Assembly (NCBI GenBank): GCA_024500155.1
Contig: CM044879.1
Coordinates: 19,669,572 to 19,733,571, forward strand
DNA from: Chenopodium formosanum
Taxonomy: Eukaryota > Streptophyta > Magnoliopsida > Caryophyllales > Amaranthaceae
Direction of reading: 5' to 3'
DNA: 64,000 bases
Shown here: positions 38,781 through 51,779 of the stretch, in pieces
Layout: each line of letters opens with the position of its first letter
Position numbering within the stretch: the first letter of the stretch is position 1
Made by a program: the position numbers and the translations under genes
The notes under the pieces: model-generated
Database searches by the model: none
What the model was told of the DNA's origin: nothing
What the model saw: only the letters and a program-made list of their open reading frames with translations

Positions 38781-41556
38781 GAGTCAAATAAAAGTCAAAC
38801 ACATTCAAACATAGCTTTTTGAATCAAATGAAAGTCATATGCATTCAACAAAGCTAATTGAGTCAAATGAAAGTGAAACACATTCAAACAAAGCTTTTTG
38901 AATAAAATGAAAGTTAATTGCATTCCACAATGCTAATTGAGTCAAATTAAAGTCAAACACATTCAATAAAGCTAATTGAGTCAAATGAAAGTCAAACACA
39001 TTCAAACATAGCTTTTTAAATCAAATGAAAGTCAAATGCATTCATCAAAGCTAATTGAGTCAAATGAAAGTCAAACACATTCAAACAAAGCTTTTTGAAT
39101 CAAATGAAAGTCAATTGCATTCAACAACGCTAATTAAGTCAAATGAAAGTCAAACACTTTCAACAAAGCTTTTAGAATCAAATTAAAGTCAAATACAGTC
39201 AAACAAAGCTTTTTGAATCAATTGAAAGTCAAATGCATTCCACAATGCTAATTGAGTCAAATCAAAGTCAAACACATTTAACGAAGCTAATTGAGTTAAA
39301 TCAAAATCAAACACATTCAAACAAAGCTAATTGAGTCAAATGAAAGTCAAATGCATTCAACAAAGCTAATTGAGTCAAATGCATTCAAACAAAGCTTTTT
39401 GAATCAAATGAAAGTCAATTGCATACCACAATGCTAATGGAGTCAAATGAAAGTCAAACACATTCAACAAAGGTTTTAGAATCAAATAAAAGTCAAATAC
39501 ATTTAAAAAAAGCTTTTTGAATCAAATGAAAGTCAATTGCATTCCACAATGCTAATTGAGTCAAATGAAAGTCAATCACATTCAACAAAGCTAATTGAAA
39601 CAAATGAAAGTGAAACACATTCAAACAAAGCTTTTTGAATCAAATGAAAGTCAAATGCATTCAACAAAGCTAATTGAGTCAAAGGAAAGTCAAAATCTTT
39701 CAATAAATCTTTTAGAATCAAATAAAAGTCAAATACATTTAAACAAAGCTTTTGGAATCAAATGAAAGTCAATTGTATTCCAAAATGCTAATTGAGTCAA
39801 ATGAAAGTCAAACACATTCAACAAAGCTAATTGAGTCAAATAAAAGTCAAACACATTCAAACAAGGCTTTTTGAATCAAAAGAAAGTCAAATGCATTGAA
39901 CAAAACTAATTGAGTTAAATGAAAGTCAAACACTTTCAACAAAACTTTTAGAATCAAATGAATGTCAAATACGTTCAAACAAAGCTTTTTGAATCAAATG
40001 AAATTCAATTGCATTCAACAATGCTTTTAGAATCAAACGAAAGTCAAATACATTCAAATAATGCTTTTTGAATCAAGTAAAAGTCAATTACATTCCACAA
40101 TGCTAATTGAGTCAAATGAAAGTTAAACACATTCAACAAAGCTAATTGTGTCAAATGAAAATCAGACACATTTAAACAAAGGTTTTTGAATCAAATGAAA
40201 GTCAAATGCTTTCAATAAAGCTAATTAAGTCAAATGAAAGTCAAACACATTCAACAAAGCTAATTGAGTCAAATGAATTGAAACACATTCAAACAAAGTT
40301 TTTTTGAATCAAACAAAAGTCAAATGCATTCAACAAAGCTAATTGAGTCAAATGAAAGGCAAACACTTTCAAACAAAGCTTTTTGAATCAAATGAAAGTC
40401 AAATGCATTCAACAAAGTTAATTGAGTCAAATGAAAGTCAAACACTTTCAACAAAGCTTTTAGAATCAAATAAAAGTAAAATACATTCAATCAAAGCTTT
40501 TTAAATTAAATGAAAGTCAATTGCATTCCACAATGCTAATTGAGTCAAATGAAAGTCAAACAGGTTAAACAAAGCTAATTGAGTCAAATGAAAGTCAAAC
40601 ACATTCAAACAAAGCTTTTTGAACCAAATGAAAGTCAAATGCATTCAACAAAGCTAATTAAGTCAAATAAAAGTCAAACACATTCAACAAAGCTTTTAGA
40701 ATAAAATGAAAGTGAAATACATTCAAATAAAGCTTTTAGAATTAAGTAAAAGTCAATTACATTCCACAATGCTAATTGAGTCAAATGAAAGTTAAACACA
40801 TTCACCAAAGTGAATTGTGTCAAATGAAAGTCAAACACATTCAAACAAAAGTTTTTGAATCAAATGAAAGTCAAATGCATTCAACTAAGCTAATTGAGTC
40901 AAATGAAAGTCAAACACTTTCAACAAAGCTTTTAGAATCAAATGAAAGTCAAATACATTCAAACAAAGATTTTTGAATCAAATGAAAGTCAATTGCATTC
41001 CACAATGCCAATTGAGTCAAATGAAAGTCAAACACATTCAAACAAAGCTTTTTGAATCAAGTGAAAGTCAAATTCATTCAACAAAGCTAATTGAGTAAAA
41101 TGAAAGTCAAACACTTTCAAACAAAGCTTTTTGAATCAAATGTAAGTCAATTGCATTCAACAAAGCTAATTGAGTCAAATGAAAGTCAAACACTTTTAAC
41201 AAAGCTTTTAGAATCAAATGAAAGTCAAATCCATTCAAACAAAGATTTTTGAATCAAATGAAAGACAATTGCATTCCACAATGCCAATTGAGTCAAATGA
41301 AAGTCAACACATTCAAACAAAGCTTTTTAAATCAAATGAAAGTCAAATTTATTCAACAAAGCTAATTGAGTTAAATGAAAGTCAAACACTTTCAAACAAA
41401 GCTTTTTGAATCAAATGTAAGTCATTTGCTTTCAACAAAGCTAATTGAGTCAAATGAAAGTCAAACACTTTTAACAAAGCTTTTAGAATCAAATGAAAGT
41501 CAAATCCATTCAAACAAAGCTTTTAGAATCAAATGAAAGTCAAATCCATTCAAACA

Positions 41557-41562
41557 AAGCTT
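41557..41562. other. Orientation switch 2 (- to +) at AAGCTT
   Basis: Reverse monomers end with CATTCAAACAAAGCTT, and + monomers begin with AAGCTTGTTGAATGTG. The shared AAGCTT is palindromic. The first + unit lacks one T compared with the normal GCTTTGTTG. A second anomaly follows within 45 bp (41593-41605). Confidence 0.93.
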
Positions 41563-41592
41563 GTTGAATGTGTTTGACTTTGATTTGGCTAA

Positions 41593-41605
41593 ATTAAGTC
41601 AAATG
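41593..41605 (-). repeat. Micro-inverted satellite fragment beside switch 2
   Basis: ATTAAGTCAAATG, a reverse-orientation satellite motif, sits inside the first + monomers. The sequence runs GATTTGGCTAA, then this fragment, then TAATTGACTTTCATTTG. It replaces the expected GACTCAATTAGCATTGTGG. It is short, so chance mutation cannot be fully excluded. Confidence 0.6.
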
Positions 41606-41804
41606 TAATTGACTTTCATTTGATTCAAAAAGCTTTGTTTGAATGTGTTTGACTTTCATTTGACTCAATTAGCTTTGTTGAATGCATTTGACTTTCATTT
41701 GATTTAAAAAGCTATGTTTGAATGTGTTTGACTTTCATTTGACTCAATTAGCTTTGTTGAATGTGTTTGACTTTAATTTGACTCAATTAGCATTGTGGAA
41801 TGCA

Positions 41805-43690
41805 ATTGACTTTAATTTGATTCAAAAAGCTTTGTTTGAATGTGTTTCACTTTCATTTGACTCAATTAGCTTTGTTGAGTGCATATCACTTTCATTTGAT
41901 TCAAAAAGCTATGTTTGAATGTGTTTGACTTTCATTTGACTCAATTAGATTTGTTGAATGTGTTTGACATTCATTTAATCAATTATCATTGTGGAATGCA
42001 ATTGACTTTTATTTGATTCCAAAAGCTTTGTTTGAATGTTTTTGACTTTCATTTTTATTCTAAAATCTTTGTTGAAAGTGTTTGACTTTCATTTTACTCA
42101 ATTAACTTTGTTGAATGCATTAGACTTTCATTTGATTCAAAAAGCTTTGGTTGAATGTGTTTAACTTTCATTTGACTCTACTAGCTTTAATGAATGAATT
42201 TGACTTTCATTTGATTCAAAAAGCTTTGTTTAAATGTGTTTAACTTTCATTTGACTCAATTAGCTTTGTTTAATGCAATTGACTTTCATTTGATTCAAAA
42301 AGATTTTTTTGAATGTTTTATACTTTCATTTGATTTTAAAACCTTTGTTAAAATTTTTTGACTTTCATTTAACTTAATTAGCTTTGTTGAATGCATTAGA
42401 CTTTCATTTGATTCACAAAGCTTTGTTTGAATGTGTTTAACTTTCATTTGACTCTATTAGCTTTAATGAGTGAATTTGACTTTCATTTGATTCAAAAAGC
42501 TTTGTTTAAATGTGTTTGACTTTCATTTGACTCAATTAGCTTTGTTTAATGCAATTGACTTTCATTTGATTAAAAAAGCTTTGTTTGAATGTTTTTGACT
42601 TTCATTTGATTCTAAAGCCTTTGTTAAAAGTGTTTGACTTACATGGGACTCAATTAGCTTTGTTGAATGCATTAGACTTTCATTTTATTCAAAAAGCTTT
42701 GTTTGAATGTCTGTAACTTTCATTTGACTCTATTAGCTTTAATGAATGAATTTGACTTTCATTTTATTCAAAAAGCTTTGTTTGAATGGGTTTGACTTTC
42801 ATTTGACTCAATTAGCTTTGTTTAATGCAATTGACTTTCATTTGATTAAAAAAGCTTTGTTTGAATGTTTTTTACTTTGATTTGACTCAATTAGCTTTGT
42901 TGAATTCAATTGACTTCCATTTGATTAAAAAAGCTTTGTTTGAATGTTTTTTACTTTCATTTGACTCAATTATCTTTGTTGATTTCAATTTACTTCCATT
43001 TGATTCAAAAAGCTTTGTGTAAAAGTGTTTGACTTTCATTTGACTCTATTAGCGTTAATGAATGCATTTGACTTTCATTTGATTCAAAAAGCTTTGTTTG
43101 AATGTGTTTGACTTTCATTTGACTCAATTAGCTTTTTTGAATCCATTTGACTTTCATTTGATTCAAAAAGCTTTGTTTGAATGTGTTAAACTTTCATTCG
43201 ACTCTATTAGCTTAAATGAATGCATTTGACTTTCATTTGACTCAATTAGTTTTGTTGAATGTAATTTACTTTCATTTGATTCAAAAAGCTTTGTTTGAAT
43301 GTGTTTGACTTTCATTTGACTCAATTAGCTTTGTTGAATGTATTTGACTTTCATTTGATTAACAAAGTTTTCTTTGAAAGTGTTTGACTTTCATTTGACT
43401 CAATTACCTTTGTTGAATGTGTTTACCATTCATTTGACTCAATTAGCATTGTGGAATTCATTTGATTCAAAAAGCTTTGTTTAAATGTATTTCAATTTCA
43501 TTTGATTAAAAAAGCTTTGTTTGAATGTGTTTGACTTTCATTTGACACAATTAGCTTTGTTGAATGTGTTTGACTTTCATTTGACTCAATTAGCATTGTG
43601 GAATGCAATTGACTTTCATTAGATTCAAAAAGCTTTGTATGAATGTATTTGACTTTCATTTGACTCAATTAGCATTGTGGAATGCAATTG
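41805..43690 (+). repeat. Duplicated block (partner about 53780-55640, offset near 11,977 bp)
   Basis: Shared rare units in the same order include TTGAGTGCATAT (about 41876 and 53852), CATTTTTATTCTAAAATC, ACATGGGACTCAATTAGC (42641 and 54618), GAATGTCTGTAACTTTC, the GTGTAAAAGTGTTTGAC unit and GTTTACCATTCATTTGAC or its ATTTACC form. Small internal length differences occur, for example a deleted part-monomer near 43456 in the first copy. Confidence 0.85.
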
Positions 43691-46600
43691 ACTTTCATTT
43701 GATTTAAAAAGCTTTGTTTGAATGTATATGACATTCATTTGGTTCTAAAAGCTTTGTTGAAAGTGTTTGACTTTCATTTGACTCAATTAGCTTTGTTGAA
43801 TGCACTTGAATCTCATTTGATTCAAAAAGCTTTGTTTGAATGTATTTAACTTTCATTTGACTCTATTAGCTTTAATGAATGCATTTGACTCAATCAGCTT
43901 TTTTTGAATGTGTTTGACTTTCATTTAATCTATTAGCATTGTGGAATGCAATTGACTTTCATTTGATTCAAAAAGCTTTGTTTGAATGTATTTGACTTTC
44001 ATTTGATTCTAAAAGCTTTGTTGAAAGTGTTTGTCTTTCTTTTGACACAATTGGCTTTGTTGAATGCATTTGACTTTCATTTGATTCAAAAAGCTTTGTT
44101 TGAATGTGTTTTACTTTCATTTAACTCAATTAGCTTTGTTGAAAGTGTTTGACTTTCATTTGACTCAATCAGCATTGTAGAATGTAATTGACTTTCAATT
44201 TATTCAAAAAGCTTTGTTTGACCGTATTTGACTTTGGTTCGATTATAAAAGATTTGTTGAAAGTGTTTGACTTTCATTGGACTCAATTAGCTTTGTTGAA
44301 CGCATTTGACTTTCATTTGATTCAAAAAGCTTTACTTAAACGTGTTTGATTTTCATTTGACTCAATTAGCTTTGTTGAATGTCATTGACTTTCATTTGAA
44401 TCAATTAGCATTGTGGAATGCAATTGACTTTCATTTGATTCAAAAAGCTTTGTTTGAATGTATATGACATTCATCTGATTCCAAAAGCTTTGTTGAAAGT
44501 GTTTGACTTTCATTTGACTCAATTAGCTTTGTTGAATGCATTTGACTCTCATTTGATTCAAAAACATTGGTTTAATGTGTTTGACTTTCATTTGACTCAA
44601 TTAACTTTGTTGAATGTGATTGACTTTCCTTTGACTCAATTAACATTGTGGAATGCAATTGACTTTCATTTGATTCAAAAAGCTTTGTTTGAATGTATAT
44701 GACTTTCATTTGATTCTAAAAGCTTTGTTGAAAGTGCTTGACTTTCATTTGACTCAATTAGCTTTGTTGAATACGTTTGACTATTATTTGATTCAAAAAG
44801 CTTTGTTTGAATGTGTTTAACTTTCATTTGACACAATTAGCTTTGTTGAATGCATTTGACTTTCATTTGATTGAAAAAGCTTTGGTTGAATGTCTTTGAC
44901 TTTCTTTTGACTCAATTAGCTTTGTTGAATGTGATTGACTTTCATTTGACTCAATTAGCATTGTGGAATGCAATTGACTTTCATTTGATTCAAAAAGCTT
45001 TGTTTGAATGTGTTTAACTTTCATTTGACTCAATTATCTTTTGTTGAACGCATTTGACTTTCATTTGATTCAAAAAGCATTGTTTGAATGTGTTTGACTT
45101 TCATTTGGCTCTATTAGCTTTGTTGAATGTGTTTGACTTTAATTTGACTCAATTAACTTAGTAGAATGTAATTGACTTTCAATTGATTTAAAAAGCTTTG
45201 TTTGACTGTATTTGACTTTAATTTGATTCTAAAAGCTTTGTTGAAATTGTTTGACTTTCATTTGACTTAATTAGCTTTGTTGAATGCAATTGACTTTTAT
45301 TTGATTAAAAAAGCTTTGTTTGATTGTGTTTGACTTTTATTTGACTCAATTAGCTTGGTTGAATGCATTTGACTTTCATTTGATTTAAAAACCTATGTTT
45401 GAATGTGTTTTACTTTCCTTTGACTGAATTAGCTTTGTTGAATGTGTTTGTTTTTAATATTACTAAATTAGCATTGTGGAATGCAATTGACTTTCATTTG
45501 ATTCAAAAAGCTTTGTTTAAATGTGTTTAACTTTCATTTGACTCAATTAGCTTTGTTGAATTCATATTACTTTCATTTGATTCAAAAACCTATGTTTGAA
45601 TGTGTTTGACTTTCATTTGAGTCAATTAGATTTGTTGAATGTGTTTGACATTCATTTAATCAATTATTATTGTGGAATGCAATTGACTTTCATTTGATTC
45701 CAAAAGCTTTGTTTAAATGTTTTTTACTTTCATTTGATTCTAAAAGCTTTGTTGAAAGTGTTTGAATTTATTTTGACTCAATTAGCTTTGTTGAATGCAT
45801 TAGACTTTCATTTGAGTTAAAAAGCTTTGTTTGAATGTGTTTAACTTTCATTTGACTCTATTAGCTTTAATGAATGAATTTGACTTTCATTTGATTCAAA
45901 AAAGCTTTGTTTGAATGTGTTTGACATTCATTTAACTCAATTAGCCTTGTTTAATGCAATTAACTTTCATTTGATTCAAAAAGATTTGTTTGAATGTTTT
46001 TTACTTTCATTTGATTCTAAAACCTTTGTTGAAAGTGTTTGACTTTCATTTGACTCAATTAGCTTTGTTAAATGCATTAAACTTTCATTTGATTCAAAAA
46101 TCTTTGTTTGAATGTGTTTAACTTTCATTTGACTCAATTAGCTTGGTTGAATGCATTTAACTTTCATTTGATTCAAAAAGCTTTGTTTGAATGTGTTTGA
46201 CTTATGTATGATTCTAAAAGCTATGTTTATAGTGTTTGACTTTCATTTGACTCAATTAGCTTTGTTGAATGCATTTGACTTTCATTTGATTTAAAAAGAT
46301 TTGTTTGAATGTGTTTGACTTTCATTTGACTCAATTAGCTTTTATGAATGCATTTGACTTTCATTTAATTCAAAAACCTTTGTTTGAATGCGTTTAACTT
46401 TCATTTGACTCAATTAACATTTTGGAATGTAATTGACTTTCAATTGATTCAAAAAGCTTTGTTTGACTGTATTCGACTTTAATTTGATTCTAAAAGCTTT
46501 GTTGAAAGTGTTTGACTTACATTTGACTTAATTAGCTGTGTTGAATGTAATTGACTTTCATTTGATTCAAAAAGCTTTGTTTGAATGTGTTTGACTTTCA

Positions 46601-48827
46601 TTTGACTCAATTAGCTTTGTTGAATGCAATTGACTTTCATTTGATTCAAAAAGCTTTGTTTGAATGTGTTTGACTTTCATTTGACTCAATTAGCTTTGTT
46701 GAATGCATTTGACTTTCATTTGATTTAAAAAGCTGTGTTTGAATGTGTTTGAATTTCATTTGACTCAAATAGCTTTGTTGAATGTGTTTGACTTTAATTT
46801 GACTCAATTAGCATTGTGGAATGCAATTGACTTTCATTTGATTTAAAAAGCTTTGTTTGAATGTGTTTCACTTTCATTTGTCTCAATTAGCTTTGTTGAA
46901 TGCATATGACTTTCATTTGATTCAAAAAGCTATGTTTGAACGTGTTTGACTTTCATTTGACTCAATAAGATTTGTTGAATGTGTTTGACATTCATTTAAT
47001 TAATTATTATTGTGGAATGCAATTGACATTCATTTGATTCCAAAAGCTTTGTTTGAATGTTTTTTACTTTCATTTGATTCTAAAAGTTTTGTCGAAAGTG
47101 TTTGAATTTTATTTGACTCAATTAGCTTTGTTGAATGCATTAGACTTTCATTTGATTCAAAAAGCTTTGTTTGAATGTGTTTAACTTTCATTTGACTCTA
47201 TTAGCTTTAATGAATGAATTTGACTTTCATTTGATTCAAAAAGCTTTGTTTGAATGTGTTTGACATTCATTTGACTCAATTAGCCTTGTTTAATGCAATT
47301 GACTTTCATTTGATTCAAAAAGATTTGTTTGAATGTTTTTTACATTCATTTGATTCTAAAACCTTTGTTGAAAGTGTTTGACTTTCATTTGACTCAATTA
47401 GCTTTGTTGAATTCATTTGACTTCCATTTGATTAAAAAAGCTTTATTTAAAATTGTTTGACTTTCATTATACTCTATTAGCTTTAATGAATGCATTTGAC
47501 TTTCATTTGATTCAAAACCTTTGTTTGAATGTGTTTGACTTTCATTTGACTCAATTAACTTTGTTAAATGCAATTGACTTTCAATTGATTTAAAAATCTT
47601 AGTTTGAATGTGTTTGACTTTCCTTTTACTCAATTAGCTTTAATGAATGCATTTGACTTTCAATTGATTCAAAAAGCTTTGTTTGAATGGGTTTGACTTT
47701 CATTTGACTCAATTAGCTTTGTTGAATGCAATTGACTTTCATTTGATTCCAAAAGCTTTATTTGAATGTGTTTTACTTTCATTTGACTCAATTAGCTTTG
47801 TTGAATGTATTTGACTTTCATTGATTAAAAAAGGTTTGTTTGAATGTGTTTGACTTTCGTTTGGCTCAATTACCTTTGTTGAATGTGTTTGACTTTCATT
47901 TGACTCAGTTAGCATTGTGGAATGCAATTGACTTTCATTAGATTCAAAAAGCTTTGTATGAATGTATTTGACTTTCATTTGATTCTAAAAACTTTGGTTG
48001 AAAGTGTTTGATATTCATTTGACTCAACTAGCTTTGTTGAATGCATTTGACTTTCATTAAATTCCAAAAGCTTTGTTTGAATGTTTTTTACTTTAATTTG
48101 ATTCTAACAGCTTTGTTGAAAGTGTTTGACTTTCATTTGACTCAATTAGCTTTGTTGAATGCATTAGACTTTCATTTGATTCGAAAAGCTTTGTTTGAAG
48201 ATGTTTAACTTTCATTTGACTCTATTAGCTTTAAAGAATGAATTTGACTTTCATTTGATTCAAAAAGCTTTGTTTAAATGTGTTTGACTTTCATTTGACT
48301 CAATTAGCTTTGTTTAATGCAATTGACTTTCATTTGATTCAAAAGGATTTGTTGAATGCATTAGACTTTCATTTGATTAAAAAATCTTTGATTGAATGTG
48401 TTTAACTTTCATTTGACTCAATAGCTTTGTTGAATGCATTTAACTTTCATTTGATTCAAAAAGCTTTGTTTGAATGTGTTTGACTTACGTATGATTCTAA
48501 AAGCTATGTTGATAGTGTTTGACTTTCATTTGACTCAATTAGCTTTGTTTAATGCATTTGACTTTCATTTGATTTAAAAAGCTTTGTTTGAATGTGTTTG
48601 ACTTTCATTTGACTCAATTAGTTTTAATGAATGCATTTGACTTTCATTTGATTCAAAAACCTTTGTTTGAATGTGTTTGACTTTCATTTGACGCAATTAG
48701 CTTTGTTTAATTCAATTGACTTTTATTTGACTCAAAAAGCATTGTTTGAATTTTTTTGACTTTCATTTGATTCTAAAAGCTTTGTTGAGAGTTTTTTACT
48801 TTCATTTGACTCAATTATCTTTGTGGA

Positions 48828-49034
48828 ATGCAATTGACTTTCATTTTATTTAAAAAGCTTTGTTTGAACGTATTTGATTTTCATTTGATTCTAAAAGCTT
48901 TGTTGAAAGTGTTTGACTTTCATTTGACTCAATTAGCTTTGTTGAATGCATTTTATTTTCATTTGATTCGAAATGCTTTATTTGAATGTGTTTCACTTTC
49001 ATTTGACTCTATTAGCTTTGTTGAATTTGTTTGA
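48828..49034 (+). repeat. Five-monomer variant block with sister copies near 52655 and 57292
   Basis: A unit series with TTTGAACGTATTTGATTTTC, GCATTTTATTTTCATTTG, GATTCGAAATGCTTTATTTG and TTGAATTTGTTTGAC occurs three times: here, at about 52655-52862 and at 57292-57498. The 52.6-kb copy has lost about 10 bp at GCAATTGAATTTTATTTAAA. Confidence 0.8.
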
Positions 49035-51779
49035 CTTTCATTTGACTCTATTAGCTTTGTTGAATGTGTTTGTTTTTAATATTACTCAATTAGCATTGTG
49101 GAATGCAATTGTCTTTCATTTGATTCAAAAAGCTTTGTTTAAATGTGTTTAACTTTCATTTGACTAAATTAGCTTTGTTGAATGCATATGACTTTCATTT
49201 GATTCAAAAACCTATGTTTGAATGTGTTTGACTTTCATTTGAGTCAATTAGATTTGTTGAATATGTTTGACATTCATTTAATCAATTAGCATTGTGGAAT
49301 GCAATTGACTTTCATTTGATTCAAAAAGCTTTGTTTGAATGTGTTTTACTATCATTTGACTCAATTAGCTTTGTTGAATGCATATGACTTTCATTTGATT
49401 CAAAAAGCTATGTTTGAATATGTTTGACTTTCATTTGACTCAATTAGATTTGTTGAATGTGTTTGACATTCATTTAATCAATTATTATTGTGGAATGCAA
49501 TTGACTTTTATTTGATTCCAAAAGCTTTGTTTGAATGTTTTTTACTTTCATTTGATTCTAAAAGCTTTGTTGAAAGTGTTTGAATTTCATTTGACTCAAT
49601 TAGCTTTGTTGAATGCATTAGACTTTCATTTGATTCAAAAAGCTTTGTTTGAATGTGTTTAACTTTCATTTGACTCTATTAGCTTTAATGAATGAATTTG
49701 ACTTTCATTTGATTCAAAAAACTTTGTTTAAATGTGTTTGACATTCATTTGACTCAATTAGCCTTGTTTAATGCAATTGACTTTCATTTGATTCAAAAAG
49801 ATTTGTTTGAATTATTTTTACTTTCATTTGATTCTAAAACCTTTGTTGAAAGTGTTTGACTTTCATTTGACTCAATTAGCTTTGTTGAATGCATTAGACT
49901 TTCATTTGATTCAAATAGCTTTGTTTGAATGTGTTTGACTTTCATTTGACTCTATTAGCTTTGTTGAATGCATTTGACTTTCATTTGATTTAAAAAGATA
50001 TGTTCGAATGTGTTTGACATTCATTTGACTCAATTAGCTTTGTTGGATGTGTTTGACTTTAATTTGACTCAATTAGTATTGTGGAATGCATATGACTTTC
50101 ATTTGATTCAAAAAGCTATGTTTGAATGTGTTTGACTTTCATTTGACTCAATTAGATTTGTTGAATGTGTTTGACATTCATTTAATAAATTATTATTGTG
50201 GAATGCAATTGACTTTCATTTGATTCCAAAAGCTTTGTTTGAATTTTTTTTACTTTCATTTGATTCTAAAAGCTTTGTTGAAAGTGTTTCACTTTCATTT
50301 TACTCAATTAGCTTTGTTGAATGCATTAGACTTTAATTTGATTCAAAAAGCTTTGTTTGAATGTGTTTACCTTTCATTTGACTCTATTAGCTTTTATGAA
50401 TGCATTTCACTTTCATTTGATTCAAAAAGCTATATTTGAATGTGATTGACTTTTATTTGACTCAATTAACTTTGTTGAATGCGACTTTCATTTGATTTAA
50501 AAATCTTTGTTTGTATGTGCTTAACTTTCATTTGACTCAATTAGCTTCAAAAAGCTTTGTTTGAATGTGTTTGACTAAAGTATGATTCTAAAAGCTAGGT
50601 TGATAGTGTTTGACTTTCAGTTGACTCAATTAGCTTTGTTGAATTCATTTGACTTCCATTTGATTAAAAAAGCTTTATTTGAAATTGTTTGACTTTCATT
50701 TTACTCTATTAGCTTTAATGAATGCATTTGATTTTCATTTGATTCAAAACCTTTGTTTGAATGTGTTTGACTTTCATTTGACTCAATTAACTTTGTTAAA
50801 TGCAATTGAGTTTCAATTGATTTAAAAATCTTAGTTTGAATGTGTTTGACTTTCATTTTGCTCAATTAGCTTTGTTGAATGCATTTGACTTTCATTTGAT
50901 TCAAAAAGCTTTATTTGAATGTGTTTGACTTTCATTTGACTCAATTAGCTTTGTTGAATGTATTTGACTTCCATTGATTAAAAAAGCTTTGTTTGAATGT
51001 GTTTGACTTTCATTTGGCTCAATTACTTTTGTTGAATGTATTTGACTTTCATTGATTAAAAAAGCTTTGTTTGAATGTGTTTGACTTTCATTTGGCTCAA
51101 TTACCTTTTGTTGAATGTGTTTAACTTTCATTTGACTCAGTTAGCATTGTGGAATGCAATTGACTTTCATTAGATTCAAAAAGCTTTGTATGAATGTATT
51201 TGACTTTCATTTGATTCTAAAAACTTTGGTTGAAAGTGTTTGATATTCATTTGACTCAACTAGCTTTGTTGAATGCATTTTACTTTCATTTGATTCCAAA
51301 AGCTTTGATTGAATGTTTTTTACTTTAATTTGATTCTAACAGCTTTATTGAAAGTGTTTGACTTTGATTTGACTCAATTAGCTTTGTTGAATGCATTAGA
51401 CTTTCATTTGATTCAAAAAGCTTTGTTTGAATGTGTTTAACTTTCATTTGACTCTATTAGCTTTGTTGAATGCATTTGACTTTCATTTGATTTGAAAAGA
51501 TATGTTCGAATGTGTTTGACATTCATTTGTCTCAATTAGCTTTGTTGAATGTGTTTGACTTTAATTTGACTCAATTAGTATTGTGGAATGCTTATGACTT
51601 TCATTTGATTCAAAAAGCTATGTTTGAATGTGTTTGACTTTCATTTGACTCAATTAGATTTGTTGAATGTGTTTGACATTCATTTAATCAATTATTATTG
51701 TGGAATGCAATTGACTTTCATTTGATTCCAAAAGCTTTGTTTAAATGTTTTTTACTTTCATTTGATTCTAAAAGCTTTG

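Larger units (their letters stand above)
26998..41557 (-). repeat. Satellite array domain 2, right part (- orientation)
   Basis: This continues the reversed satellite after the transposon without loss of phase. From about 29.7 kb the variants change: CATTCATTAAAGCTAATAGA, ACTATCAACATAGC and GTAAAAAACATTCAAAC become common. Between 34 and 39 kb a local family with CACAATAATAATTGATTAAA recurs at irregular spacing. From about 39 kb the array returns to a more regular mix. No gene or other insertion is visible. Confidence 0.98.

Noticed and set aside
42640..42660. ACATGGGACTC as the edge of a foreign insertion
   Set aside because: Monomer length and phase continue through it, and the same variant recurs at 54618; it is a mutated satellite unit within a duplicated block.
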